A stretch of 64,000 nucleotides of DNA. Source: JAFAFN01 sp963707555. Lineage in GTDB: Bacteria; Actinomycetota; Acidimicrobiia; Acidimicrobiales; Microtrichaceae. Positions 52,236 to 60,155 of this stretch are shown here, in pieces. The notes below the pieces were generated by a model that was given only the letters and a program-made list of their open reading frames with translations, was not told the origin of the DNA and did no database searches. The stretch lies in assembly GCA_963707555.1 (NCBI GenBank), contig CAVPQM010000021.1:248001-312000 (forward strand). Direction: 5' to 3'. The translations under genes were made by a program, and so were the position numbers. Within the stretch, counting starts at the first letter, position 1, and each line of letters begins with the position of its first letter.

Positions 52236-52613
52236 TCAGTCACCGGCCGCCGGGGCCGGCGCCTCGCCGATCTGTGCGCGCACGTCGTCCATGTCGAGTG
52301 CCTCGACCTGGGAGATCAGGTCGTCGAGGGTCGCCTTGGGCAGTGCGCCCGGCTGCGAGAACATGAGGATGCCGTCGCGGAAGATCATCAGCGTCGGGAT
52401 CGACTGGATCTGGAGGGCGCCGGCGAGCTCCTGTTCGGCTTCGGTGTCGACCTTCGCGAACACCGCATCAGGGTGCTCCTCGGACGCCGCCTCGAAGACC
52501 GGGGCGAACGAGCGGCACGGGCCGCACCACGACGCCCAGAAGTCCACCAGGACGATCCCGTCACCGTTCACGGTGCGCTCGAAGTCGTTCACCTGCAGGT
52601 CGATGGTCGCCAT
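52236..52613 (-). CDS. thioredoxin
   Basis: 125 residues from ATG 52613 (MATIDLQVNDFERTVNGDGI). Active site WASWCGPCRSFAPVFE and cis-proline loop SIPTLMIF are intact. The C-terminus is extended by a helix and acidic tail (MDDVRAQIGEAPAPAAGD), longer than classic TrxA. Reduces disulfides in the cytoplasm. It lies 59 bp upstream of the C69 operon on the same strand and may be its first gene. Confidence 0.92.
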   Translation of the reverse strand: MATIDLQVNDFERTVNGDGIVLVDFWASWCGPCRSFAPVFEAASEEHPDAVFAKVDTEAEQELAGALQIQSIPTLMIFRDGILMFSQPGALPKATLDDLISQVEALDMDDVRAQIGEAPAPAAGD

Positions 52614-52762
52614 CGTGTCGCTCTTTCTCTGGTCGGACACAGCGTCAACCACGTGGTGCACCGGTTCAGTCCCGGGACCGTCGCTCTCTGTGAACGCCGA
52701 TCAGGTGGGACGCGCAGTAGATTCGCGCCACGTCCGGGGGGACGCGACCGACGGGGGTGCAG

Positions 52763-54340
52763 ATGAGCGAGTTGGTGGGACTGGCACGACGGATCAGGTC
52801 GTGGTCGCAGGGCGGTGCCGCCGGCGACGACCAGGCCGAGCGTGTCGCTGCCGCGCTCGCCCGTGGCGCCCGAGCGCCGCGCGTGGGCATCCTGGGCGCC
52901 GGCGCCGCCGGGTTGTGCATGGCGATCCGCCTCCAGGACCTGGGACTGGACGACGTCACGATCTTCGAGAAGTCCGACGGCGTCGGGGGCACGTGGCGCG
53001 ACAACACCTATCCCGGCGCCGCCTGCGACGTGCCGTCGCATCTGTACAGCTTCTCGTTCTCGCCCAAGACCGACTGGTCCCGCAAGTTCGCCGAGCAGCC
53101 CGAGATCCTCGAGTACTTCGAATCGCTCGTCGACCGCTTCGACCTGCGTCCGCACCTGCGTCTGGGGACCGAGATCGCGTCGGCGGTGTGGTCCGACGAG
53201 ACGGCCACGTGGACCCTGACCACCTCGACGGGTGAGCAGCACGAGTTCGACGTCGTCGTCAGCGGGCTCGGGCAGCTGAACCGGCCGAACATCCCGGATC
53301 TGCCGGGCCTCGACAGCTTCGGCGGGACGTGGTTCCACTCGGCGCGCTGGGACCACGACCACGACCTGCGCGGCGAGCGGGTCGCGGTGGTCGGCATCGG
53401 GGCGAGCGCGATCCAGTTCGTGCCGCGAGTGGCGAAGCAGGCCCGCCAGCTCACCCTGTTCCAGCGGAGCGTCAACTACGTGGCGCCCAAGCCCGACCGG
53501 CGGTTCAAGCCGTGGGAGCACTGGCTGCTCGAACACGTGCGGCCGCTCCAGCGCGCCTACCGGGCGTCGATCTACTGGCGCTTCGAGATGCGCTTCAGCC
53601 TCATGCGGAAGAACAGCCGGCTCGGCGCCTGGCTCCAGGAGCGCTTCTCGAAGCAGCTGACGCCGATGGTGTCACCGGACCTGCCCGCCGAGGCCCTGAT
53701 CCCGGACTACGCCCCGGGCTGTCGCCGACTGCTCATCGCGAACGACTGGTACCCGACGTTGCTGCGACCGAACGTCGAGGTGGTCTCCTCGTCGATCGAG
53801 AAGATCACGCCGTCGGGCATCGTCACCTCGGACGGTCGCCAGGTCGACGTCGACACGATCGTCTTCGGCACCGGCTTCCACAGCACCGAGTTCCTCTCAC
53901 CGCTGCGCGTCACCGGGCGCGAGCAGCGCGACCTGAACGACGAGTGGCGCAGCGGCGCCCGGGCACACCTGGGCGTCGCCGTCCCGGGCTTCCCCAACCT
54001 GTTCATGCTCTACGGCCCGAACACGAATCTGGGCCACAACTCGATCCTCTTCATGATCGAGCAGCAGGTCGGCTACATCCGCCAGCTCGTCGCCGGCATG
54101 GTCGTCGACGGCGACACCTCGGTCGAGGTCACCGACGCGGCGATGGCCGCGTACGACCGCGAGATCGACGCGGCGACCGCGCAGACGGTGTGGGCCGGGG
54201 ACTGCCAGAGCTGGTACAAGAACGACGCCGGACGCATCACGAACAACTGGCCCGACTACTCGATCAACTACGCGCGGCGGATGCGACGACCCGATCCGTC
54301 GGAGTGGACGACTCGCCATCGAGCGCCAACGACTCGATGA
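52763..54340 (+). CDS. Baeyer-Villiger-type flavin monooxygenase
   Basis: 525 residues from ATG 52763 (GTG 52757 also possible). FAD motif VGILGAGAAGLCMAIRLQDL, GVGGTWRDNTYPGAACDVPS, the Baeyer-Villiger fingerprint FGGTWFHSARWD (FxGxxxHxxxW), NADPH motif VAVVGIGASAIQFVP, and C-terminal FMLYGPNTNLGHNS. These enzymes insert oxygen next to ketones, making esters or lactones, often in steroid or terpene breakdown. The last 77 bp overlap the convergent helicase gene. Confidence 0.92.
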   Translation: MSELVGLARRIRSWSQGGAAGDDQAERVAAALARGARAPRVGILGAGAAGLCMAIRLQDLGLDDVTIFEKSDGVGGTWRDNTYPGAACDVPSHLYSFSFSPKTDWSRKFAEQPEILEYFESLVDRFDLRPHLRLGTEIASAVWSDETATWTLTTSTGEQHEFDVVVSGLGQLNRPNIPDLPGLDSFGGTWFHSARWDHDHDLRGERVAVVGIGASAIQFVPRVAKQARQLTLFQRSVNYVAPKPDRRFKPWEHWLLEHVRPLQRAYRASIYWRFEMRFSLMRKNSRLGAWLQERFSKQLTPMVSPDLPAEALIPDYAPGCRRLLIANDWYPTLLRPNVEVVSSSIEKITPSGIVTSDGRQVDVDTIVFGTGFHSTEFLSPLRVTGREQRDLNDEWRSGARAHLGVAVPGFPNLFMLYGPNTNLGHNSILFMIEQQVGYIRQLVAGMVVDGDTSVEVTDAAMAAYDREIDAATAQTVWAGDCQSWYKNDAGRITNNWPDYSINYARRMRRPDPSEWTTRHRAPTTR

Positions 54341-56327
54341 ACCGGTCGACGAACGCACGGTTGCGGACCCGGCGCATCGGCGGCAGCAGCTGGAGCATCT
54401 GCTCGCGGTAGCGCGCCTCGGCCAGTCGCGGGTCACAGACCGCGACGACCCCTCGGTCGGTCGCGGTGCGGATGAGTCGCCCGACACCCTGCGCGAGCTG
54501 CATGCCCGCGGCGGGCACCGACACCGCCATGAACGCACGGTCGTCGCCGACGAGCTCGGAGCGGGCCTCGATGATCGGGTCGCTCGGCACGGGGAACGGG
54601 ATCTTGTCGAGCACGACGGCGCTGCAGGTCGTACCGGGGCTGGACATGCCGGTCCAGAAGCTGGCCGTCGCGAACAGGCACGAGTGCTCCTCGGCGATGA
54701 AGCGCTCCTGCAGCACCGGGTTGGGCGCGTCGCCCTGGCACAGCAGCACGAACTCGTCGCCGAGGGCGTCGCGGCACCGTTCGACGGTGGCCCGCAGCAT
54801 CGAGTTCGAGGTGAACAGCGCGAGCGTGCGTCCGTTGCAGGCACGGATCAGGTGCTCGATCTCGGCGGCGACCTGCTCGGGCCACGCCGGCTGGTTCGGC
54901 CGGGCCAGCTTCGGGACGTACAGCAGCGCGTGGTCCCTGAAGTTGAACGGCGAGTCCACCGACACGAACCTGGCGTCGAGGCCGAGGCGCTTCGCGGTGC
55001 CGGGGTCGAGGGTCGCCGAGCAGCACACGACGGTCAGCTCCTCGTCCTCCCACGCCCGCTTGCGCAGCGTCGCCGCCACGTCGATGCGCGTCAGACGCAC
55101 CGCGTGGCGATCGCTGCGGGTGGTCTCGACCCAGCAGACCGTGCCGGGCTCGATCCGACCGAGCAGCGCCTGGCAGTCGTTGACGGCCGACTCGGCGGTT
55201 CGCACGGCGCGATCGATGCGGTGCCGCGCCGATGACTCACCGGCGTTCTTCGCGGCGACCCGCAGGCTGTTGAGCGCCCGGTCCGACGCCGACAGCGCCG
55301 AGGACAGCGCGCCACTGAGCGCGACCCCCGGCCCCTCGTGCAACCGCAACGATGTGGGCGTGCCACCGGTCGAGCCGCCGTGCTGGCGTTGTGCCGCGAC
55401 GGCGACCAACTCGCCCTGGAGGGCTGCTTCGAGGGTGTCCGCCGCGCTGCGCAGCGACTTCGCGACGATCTCGTCGCCCGCGACGCAGCGCTCGTGCACC
55501 CGGGCGAGGTTCGAGAGCCGGCCGGCGGTCATCTCGATGCTCAACGAACCGACGATCGAGTCCTCGAACTCGTGCGCCTCGTCGATGACGAGCTGACGGT
55601 GCTCGGGCAGCAGCGTCCTGCCGGTCTGGATGTGCGCACCGTAGAGATGTGCGTTGACGACGACGATCTGTGCGGCCTCGGCCTGTTCGCGGGCCCGTTC
55701 GGACCAGCAGTCCTCCGCGTAGGAGCAACGGGCCGCACCGACGCACTCGCCCGGTCCGACCGACACCGCACCCCACGCCTTCCAGTGCGGGGTGAACGGC
55801 AGCTCGGCCAGGTCGCCGCTCCGGGTGGTCTCGGCCCAGTCGAGGATCGTCTCGACCTCTGCGACGAGCTCCTCGTCGGCGAGCTCGTCGCCGCTCGACA
55901 CCGGTCCGTCCATCTCGAAGCTCTGCTGGGACGCACCGCGCAGCTGGACCCGCACCTCTGACGCGGCGGCCTCGCACAGGTAGTTGGAGCGGCCCTTGAG
56001 CACGGCGTAGCGCACCGGCACGTCGAGCACCTCTGCCAGGAACGGCAGCTCGACCTCGGCCAGCTGGTCCTGCAGGGCCCGTGACGACGTGACGACGACG
56101 GTCCGCTCGCCGGCGGCGGCCGCGGTGACCGCCGGCAGCAGGTAGGCGAGCGACTTGCCGACCCCCGTCGGCCCCTGGACCGCGAGGTGCGACTTCGTGG
56201 TGAACGCCTCGTGCACCGCCTCGACCATCTCGCGCTGCGACGGGCGGTCCTCGCCGCCGTCGATCGACGCGACGACCGTCGTGAGCAGGTCACCAGGCGC
56301 GACGGAACGGGGAGGGGACGGCGGCAT
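54264..56327 (-). CDS. DinG/XPD-like ATP-dependent DNA helicase
   Basis: 687 residues from ATG 56327 (MPPSPPRSVAPGDLLTTVVA). Walker A VQGPTGVGKSLAYLLPAVTA, a four-cysteine Fe-S region (Cys in NYLCEAAA and in GECVGAARCSYAEDCWSE), DEAH box VIDEAHEFEDS, CSATLDPGT, and motif VI GVGRLIRTATDRGVVAVCD. This is the XPD/DinG family, 5'-3' helicases with a [4Fe-4S] cluster that act on R-loops and damaged forks. No exonuclease domain. The stop lies within the 3' end of the convergent monooxygenase gene. Confidence 0.9.
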   Translation of the reverse strand: MPPSPPRSVAPGDLLTTVVASIDGGEDRPSQREMVEAVHEAFTTKSHLAVQGPTGVGKSLAYLLPAVTAAAAGERTVVVTSSRALQDQLAEVELPFLAEVLDVPVRYAVLKGRSNYLCEAAASEVRVQLRGASQQSFEMDGPVSSGDELADEELVAEVETILDWAETTRSGDLAELPFTPHWKAWGAVSVGPGECVGAARCSYAEDCWSERAREQAEAAQIVVVNAHLYGAHIQTGRTLLPEHRQLVIDEAHEFEDSIVGSLSIEMTAGRLSNLARVHERCVAGDEIVAKSLRSAADTLEAALQGELVAVAAQRQHGGSTGGTPTSLRLHEGPGVALSGALSSALSASDRALNSLRVAAKNAGESSARHRIDRAVRTAESAVNDCQALLGRIEPGTVCWVETTRSDRHAVRLTRIDVAATLRKRAWEDEELTVVCCSATLDPGTAKRLGLDARFVSVDSPFNFRDHALLYVPKLARPNQPAWPEQVAAEIEHLIRACNGRTLALFTSNSMLRATVERCRDALGDEFVLLCQGDAPNPVLQERFIAEEHSCLFATASFWTGMSSPGTTCSAVVLDKIPFPVPSDPIIEARSELVGDDRAFMAVSVPAAGMQLAQGVGRLIRTATDRGVVAVCDPRLAEARYREQMLQLLPPMRRVRNRAFVDRFIESLALDGESSTPTDRVVASAARS

Positions 56328-56385
56328 CGTGGCCAAGACTACGGGTCCGGCACCCCCGGTCCGGGGAGGCCGACGGTGCATCCCG

Positions 56386-57231
56386 TCACCGTCGGCGCCC
56401 CTCGTCGCCACGGCGAGGCCGGAAGCCGGCGGCGAGCACCGCTGCGCCGGTTGCCAGCAGTCCACCCGCCACCGCGAGGGTGAGGGTGATGGGGGAGCCG
56501 GTGAACGGCAGCGTCCCTGGACGCCCGGGACCGCCGGAGCGTGGGGTGGACGCTCGCGGTGTGGACGATCGCGGTGTGGAGGGGGGCTCAGCGGTCGGGG
56601 GAGCGCCGGGCGACGGGGGAGCGCTGGGCGGCACGGTGACGGGGACGGCCGTGGGCGGACCCGGCGCGGTCGTCGGCGGACCCGGCGCGGTCGTCGGCGG
56701 ACCCGGCGCGGTCGTGGGCGTGGCGGGGCCGCACTGCTGCTGCCACACCATCAACGATCGCACCGCACCGACGGCGCCCTGGAACTCGTTGCCGGTCGAC
56801 AGGGGCAGCTCCGCGCTGAACAGTGCATGCGACGAGTCCCCGGGAGCGAGCGTCGGCAGGTCGACCTCGATGCCGTCGTCGAGCGTCGTCGCTGCCAGGA
56901 CGAGCACCGCACCCGCCGGACAGCTGGGCGGACCTGTGCCGTTCGTGACCCACGGCGTCGAGCAGGTCCGGAGACCGATCCGCAGCACCGTCGAGAGCGC
57001 TCCGGTGCCGTCGAGCGAGGCACGCACGGCGACGGGGTCATCCGCCGCGTTGGTCACCGTGGTCGACCAGGTGTGGCGCCCACCCGGCACGACACCGGTG
57101 AAGTCGACCTGTTCCGAGGTGGCCTGCGGGGCGGTGGCGTCGTCGGGGCAGGTCTGGGCGCCGGCGTCGGAGGCCGACCACATCACCACCACCACGGCGC
57201 AGACCGTCGCGAACACGAATCGGGCCCTCAT
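56386..57231 (-). CDS. LPFTG-anchored cell-wall surface protein
   Basis: 281 residues from ATG 57231, overlapping the RCC1 gene stop (ATGA). Signal peptide (FATVCAVVVVMWSASDAGAQ), an external domain with several Cys (TCPDD, GLRTCSTP, PPSCPAG, QQQCGPA), a Pro/Thr spacer with TTAPGPP repeats, then the sorting signal LPFTG, a hydrophobic span (TLTLAVAGGLLATGAAVLAA) and a basic end (RPRRGDEGRRR). This is a textbook sortase substrate; the sortase is not in this window. Last gene of the TasA/SipW/RCC1 operon, so likely the wall-bound part of that surface structure. Confidence 0.85.
   Translation of the reverse strand: MRARFVFATVCAVVVVMWSASDAGAQTCPDDATAPQATSEQVDFTGVVPGGRHTWSTTVTNAADDPVAVRASLDGTGALSTVLRIGLRTCSTPWVTNGTGPPSCPAGAVLVLAATTLDDGIEVDLPTLAPGDSSHALFSAELPLSTGNEFQGAVGAVRSLMVWQQQCGPATPTTAPGPPTTAPGPPTTAPGPPTAVPVTVPPSAPPSPGAPPTAEPPSTPRSSTPRASTPRSGGPGRPGTLPFTGSPITLTLAVAGGLLATGAAVLAAGFRPRRGDEGRRR
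56654..56716. repeat. 21-bp tandem repeat encoding the TTAPGPP spacer
   Basis: Three consecutive 21-bp units starting at 56654, 56675 and 56696 (plus strand GGCGGACCCGGCGCGGTCGT and one more base, the last copy with one change). They encode the Pro/Thr wall-spanning repeats. Confidence 0.9.
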
Positions 57232-58726
57232 GGCGCCACCACCAGGATCGTGGTCGCGCTGCCGACGGCGATCGACGTCGCCGACGCAGCGGTCGGCAGC
57301 TCGGACCCCGGCTGGCGGACCAGGGCTCTGGGCACCACCTGGTGGGTGTTGCCACCGATACCGAGCTGTCCGGCGTCGTTGGCGCCCCAGCAGAGCGCGG
57401 AGCGCTCGGTGGCCGCTCCGGCGAGCAGGCAGAAGGTGCTGGCGGGGCCGCTGCCCCGGCCGGCGGCGAGCCCCGAGACGACGCCCACCGCGGGCAGCTC
57501 GGAGTCGCCGGTGCCGACGGTCGCGACGCTCGTCGCCCGCCGCACCACCGTGGTCCCGACCTCGGTGTCGTTGCTGATCCCGGCGCCGAGCTGACCGGCG
57601 ACGTTGGTGCCCCAGCAGTACGCCGAACCGTCGTGCACGGCGCACGCCGAGCTCGCGCCGACCGCCACCTCGGTCACGTCCGCCGACGCCGGCAGATCCG
57701 ACGACGGCGACGTCTCCACCGCCTTCGGAACCGTTTGCGCAACAGCCCGGCGAGTCCTTGCCCATCACCGAGCTGGCCAGTACGCCGGACCATCCCCAGC
57801 ACCAGGCTCTTGCCCGCAGCGACAGCGCACAGCGTATCGCTCCAAGCGAGACGTCCGTGATCATGCCGGCGCCCCCAGATGCGGGATCACTGTCCACCGG
57901 GACTGCGATACCGCTACGTCGAGTCGTGTCCGTTGCCGAGCCTGCCGTGCAGGCGGCTGCCCCAGCAGTGGAGCTGCCCCGCGGCGATCGCGCAGGCGTA
58001 CGCACCGGCGCCGCTGCCGCCCGTCTCGACGTCGGTCACGGTCCCGGCGGGCAGGGTCGACCCCGCGCTCCCGGCGACGGCCACGGCGAGCGGCACAGGG
58101 GACGGCGCCCACGATCCGTTGCCGAGTTGACCCGAGGTGTTGTCGCCCCAGCAGAACACCCGACCGTCGGCCACTGCGCAGGCGAAGCCGTCAGCGACCG
58201 ACACGTCGGTGACGGTGGCGGCGAGGGGCAGCTGCGAGCCACCCGGGGCGGCGTCGTCGAGCACGGCTCCGGGCACGTCACGGGCGACCGACGTCGAGTC
58301 GCCGAGCTGGCCGACGTCGTTGGCGCCCCAGCACGACAGGTCACCCCGGTGCACCGCGCACGCAGAGGTCGTCCCGATGCTCAACGAGTCGATCCCGACG
58401 CCGTCGGCAACGGAGCTGTCCGTCGGCACCAGCACGCGGAACGGGAGCGCCCGGTCACCCACGCCGTCGGCACCGAACTGCCCGTGGCCGTCGGAGCCCT
58501 GGGCCCACCACAGCGTGGGGACGATCGCCGCGTCGCTCAGGGTCGCGGCACCATCGGCCAGCGCCGCATCGGTGCTCGGGATCCGTGCCGCAGCGGTGCC
58601 GGCGAGCAGCAGCGCCACCGCCGCTGCCCGCCACGCACCATCCCTCCAGCGGCTCACGGCGCTCCAGCGGCTCGGGATCGATCCGCCGCGCTCGGACCGC
58701 TCCGGTCGGTGTTCGAGGGTCCTCAT
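57228..58726 (-). CDS. secreted RCC1-repeat beta-propeller protein (two frameshifts)
   Basis: About 499 residues from ATG 58726, overlapping the sipW-like stop (ATGA). After an N-terminal hydrophobic segment (GAWRAAAVALLLAGTAAARI) come seven RCC1-type blades, each with a CWG..GQLG turn: WWAQGSDGHGQFG, CWGANDVGQLG, CWGDNTSGQLG, CWGSRLHGRLG, CWGWSGVLASS, CWGTNVAGQLG, CWGANDAGQLG. Frames change near 57915 (after LGNGHDST) and near 57755 (after MGKDSPG), both of the extra-base type. Seven blades close one propeller. Likely an exported binding protein of the surface operon. Confidence 0.82.
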
Positions 58727-59325
58727 GGCAGCACCTGGTAGGGCACGTCGTCGATCCAGAGCACCGCTCTCGTCGGTCGGGTCCTGCCCCGGCCGACGCT
58801 CCAGATCGCCACGCCCACCAGCGCGCCGAACACGAACATCGCCGTCGGGGAGCGGAGGGAGCGCAACACCCCACCCAGACCGGGCACCGTCCACACGACG
58901 CGGTCGACGGTCGTCTCGACGGGTCGCGTCGCGTCCGGTCCCGGGTTCGCGTCACCCTGCAGGGTCAGCTCGGCCGGCCCGACGATCGGCGCCACCGGAC
59001 CCTGTGGTGCAGCGTCCGTCCCGGCCCCCGCAGCGACGAGGTCCTCGATCGGGTCGACCGCCACCAGGCGATGGGTGACCCTGGCCCCGTCGTCGCGCAC
59101 GACGCTGACCACGTCGCCCACGACCAGCCGCTCGACCGGTGTCTCGACCGCCAGTGCCAGCGAACCGAGCGGCAGCGACGGCTCCATCGAGGAGCCGGCG
59201 ACGATCAACGGGCGCACACCCAGGGCGTGCGACGCAGCGATCGACGCCAGGCACACGACACCGACGGCTGCGGCGAGATCGAGTGCCCAGCGGCGCCGCA
59301 GCCGACCGGGTCCGCGCTCAGACAT
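58723..59325 (-). CDS. SipW/ER-type signal peptidase I
   Basis: 200 residues. Catalytic Ser46 in AGSSMEPSLPLGSL. The second catalytic residue is His85 in RVTHRLVAVD, not Lys, and GDANPGPD supplies Asp125 and Asp131. The Ser-His-Asp set marks the ER/SipW branch of S26 peptidases and not the LepB type. Spans at both ends (LDLAAAVGVVCLASIAASHA, TAMFVFGALVGVAIWSVG). In Bacillus, SipW processes TasA; here it overlaps the TasA-like gene by 8 bp, so it probably has the same dedicated role. Confidence 0.92.
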   Translation of the reverse strand: MSERGPGRLRRRWALDLAAAVGVVCLASIAASHALGVRPLIVAGSSMEPSLPLGSLALAVETPVERLVVGDVVSVVRDDGARVTHRLVAVDPIEDLVAAGAGTDAAPQGPVAPIVGPAELTLQGDANPGPDATRPVETTVDRVVWTVPGLGGVLRSLRSPTAMFVFGALVGVAIWSVGRGRTRPTRAVLWIDDVPYQVLP

Positions 59326-59932
59326 CGGCCTGCTCGGCGAGGAAGGCGAACGTCACTTCGGCGGTGCCACCCCCGGTGCCGACGACGCTCGACGGCAGCG
59401 ACACCGCGATGCACAGGTCGGTGCTCGCGCCGCCGGCGAGCTCGACGTCCGCGAACGTCGCGGCGTCGAGCGCGACATCGGTCGCGTACGGGGTCGTCGC
59501 CGCCGTCACGACGCCGGCGTCGCAGGCCGTGCCCGTGGTCGGCACCACCGTCAGGCGCAGCGCGTCGGGGGTGTCGGGGCCGAGCGGATCCCTGGTCGCG
59601 CTCGCCGCCATCGACAGGGTGGCGTCGACGTCGCCGACGTTGGCGATCTCGAGCGGCGAGTAGACGACCTCACCCGGAGCGATCGAGTCGGCGCCGGCGA
59701 CGACCAGGTCGTAGGGGACCGGGTTGCCCTCGTCGCCGTCGACGGTGATGTCGAGGGTTCCCGCCGTGAACGCGGCCGTCACCTCTGCGGAGTCCGAGAA
59801 CGCCGCCGAGGTGAGCACCGCTCCCAGCCCCACGACTCCACCGAGCGCGAGCAGCATGCGCGCCCGGTCCCGGAGCCTGCGCGGCGTTGCGCCACGCGGT
59901 CGTCTCGTCAGTGCCCCTCGGTGCTGTGTCAT
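59318..59932 (-). CDS. TasA/CalY-like protein with SipW-dependent signal peptide
   Basis: 204 residues from ATG 59932 after GAGGGAG. N-terminus RRLRDRARMLLALGGVVGLG leads to TSAAFSDSAEVTAAFTAGTL DITVDG, the hallmark of SipW-processed proteins (T-x-A-x-F-S-D ... F-x-A-G-T-L-D). The mature part is beta-rich (PGEVVYSPLEIANVGDVDAT, VELAGGASTDLCIAVSLP), as in TasA and camelysin, which form biofilm fibres or act as surface proteins. First gene of the surface operon; two palindromes and a repeat array lie upstream. Confidence 0.85.
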   Translation of the reverse strand: MTQHRGALTRRPRGATPRRLRDRARMLLALGGVVGLGAVLTSAAFSDSAEVTAAFTAGTLDITVDGDEGNPVPYDLVVAGADSIAPGEVVYSPLEIANVGDVDATLSMAASATRDPLGPDTPDALRLTVVPTTGTACDAGVVTAATTPYATDVALDAATFADVELAGGASTDLCIAVSLPSSVVGTGGGTAEVTFAFLAEQADV

Positions 59933-60005
59933 CCTCGAACTCCCTCTCCGCAGTCCTTGCGGTACGAGAGATGTCGAGTGGAACGAGGCAGCGCTTGAGA
60001 GCGTC

Positions 60006-60041
60006 GGTTCGTTCGGACCAAGCAAGTGGTTCGAACGAACC
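60006..60041. promoter_or_regulatory. paired operator-like palindromes upstream of the surface operon
   Basis: GGTTCG-AA-CGAACC (60028-60041) is a perfect palindrome, and GGTTCG-TT-CGGACC (60006-60019) is the same with one changed pair. They are 22 bp apart, two helical turns, so two dimers could bind one DNA face. They lie 74-109 bp upstream of the TasA-like start. Confidence 0.6.
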
Positions 60042-60100
60042 TGCGCAACCCCTCGATCGGTTCACCGCGTGGACCGGCCGGTCCGTGTCAGCGCCCCGAT

Positions 60101-60155
60101 GGTTCGGCGAGCGCGCGGTTCGGCGAGCGCGCGGTTCGGCGAGCGCGCGGTTCGG
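60101..60155. repeat. 16-bp direct repeats carrying GGTTCG half-sites
   Basis: GGTTCGGCGAGCGCGC occurs perfectly at 60101, 60117 and 60133, with GGTTCG again at 60149. The GGTTCG core equals the half-site of the palindromes at 60006-60041. The array begins right after the stop of the TPP enzyme gene (stop at 60156-60158, minus strand) and lies upstream of the surface operon. Confidence 0.9.

Noticed and set aside
60101..60155. Replication iterons or an origin
   Set aside because: There is no dnaA, dnaN, rep gene or AT-rich stretch nearby; the half-sites match the palindromes of the surface-operon promoter instead.
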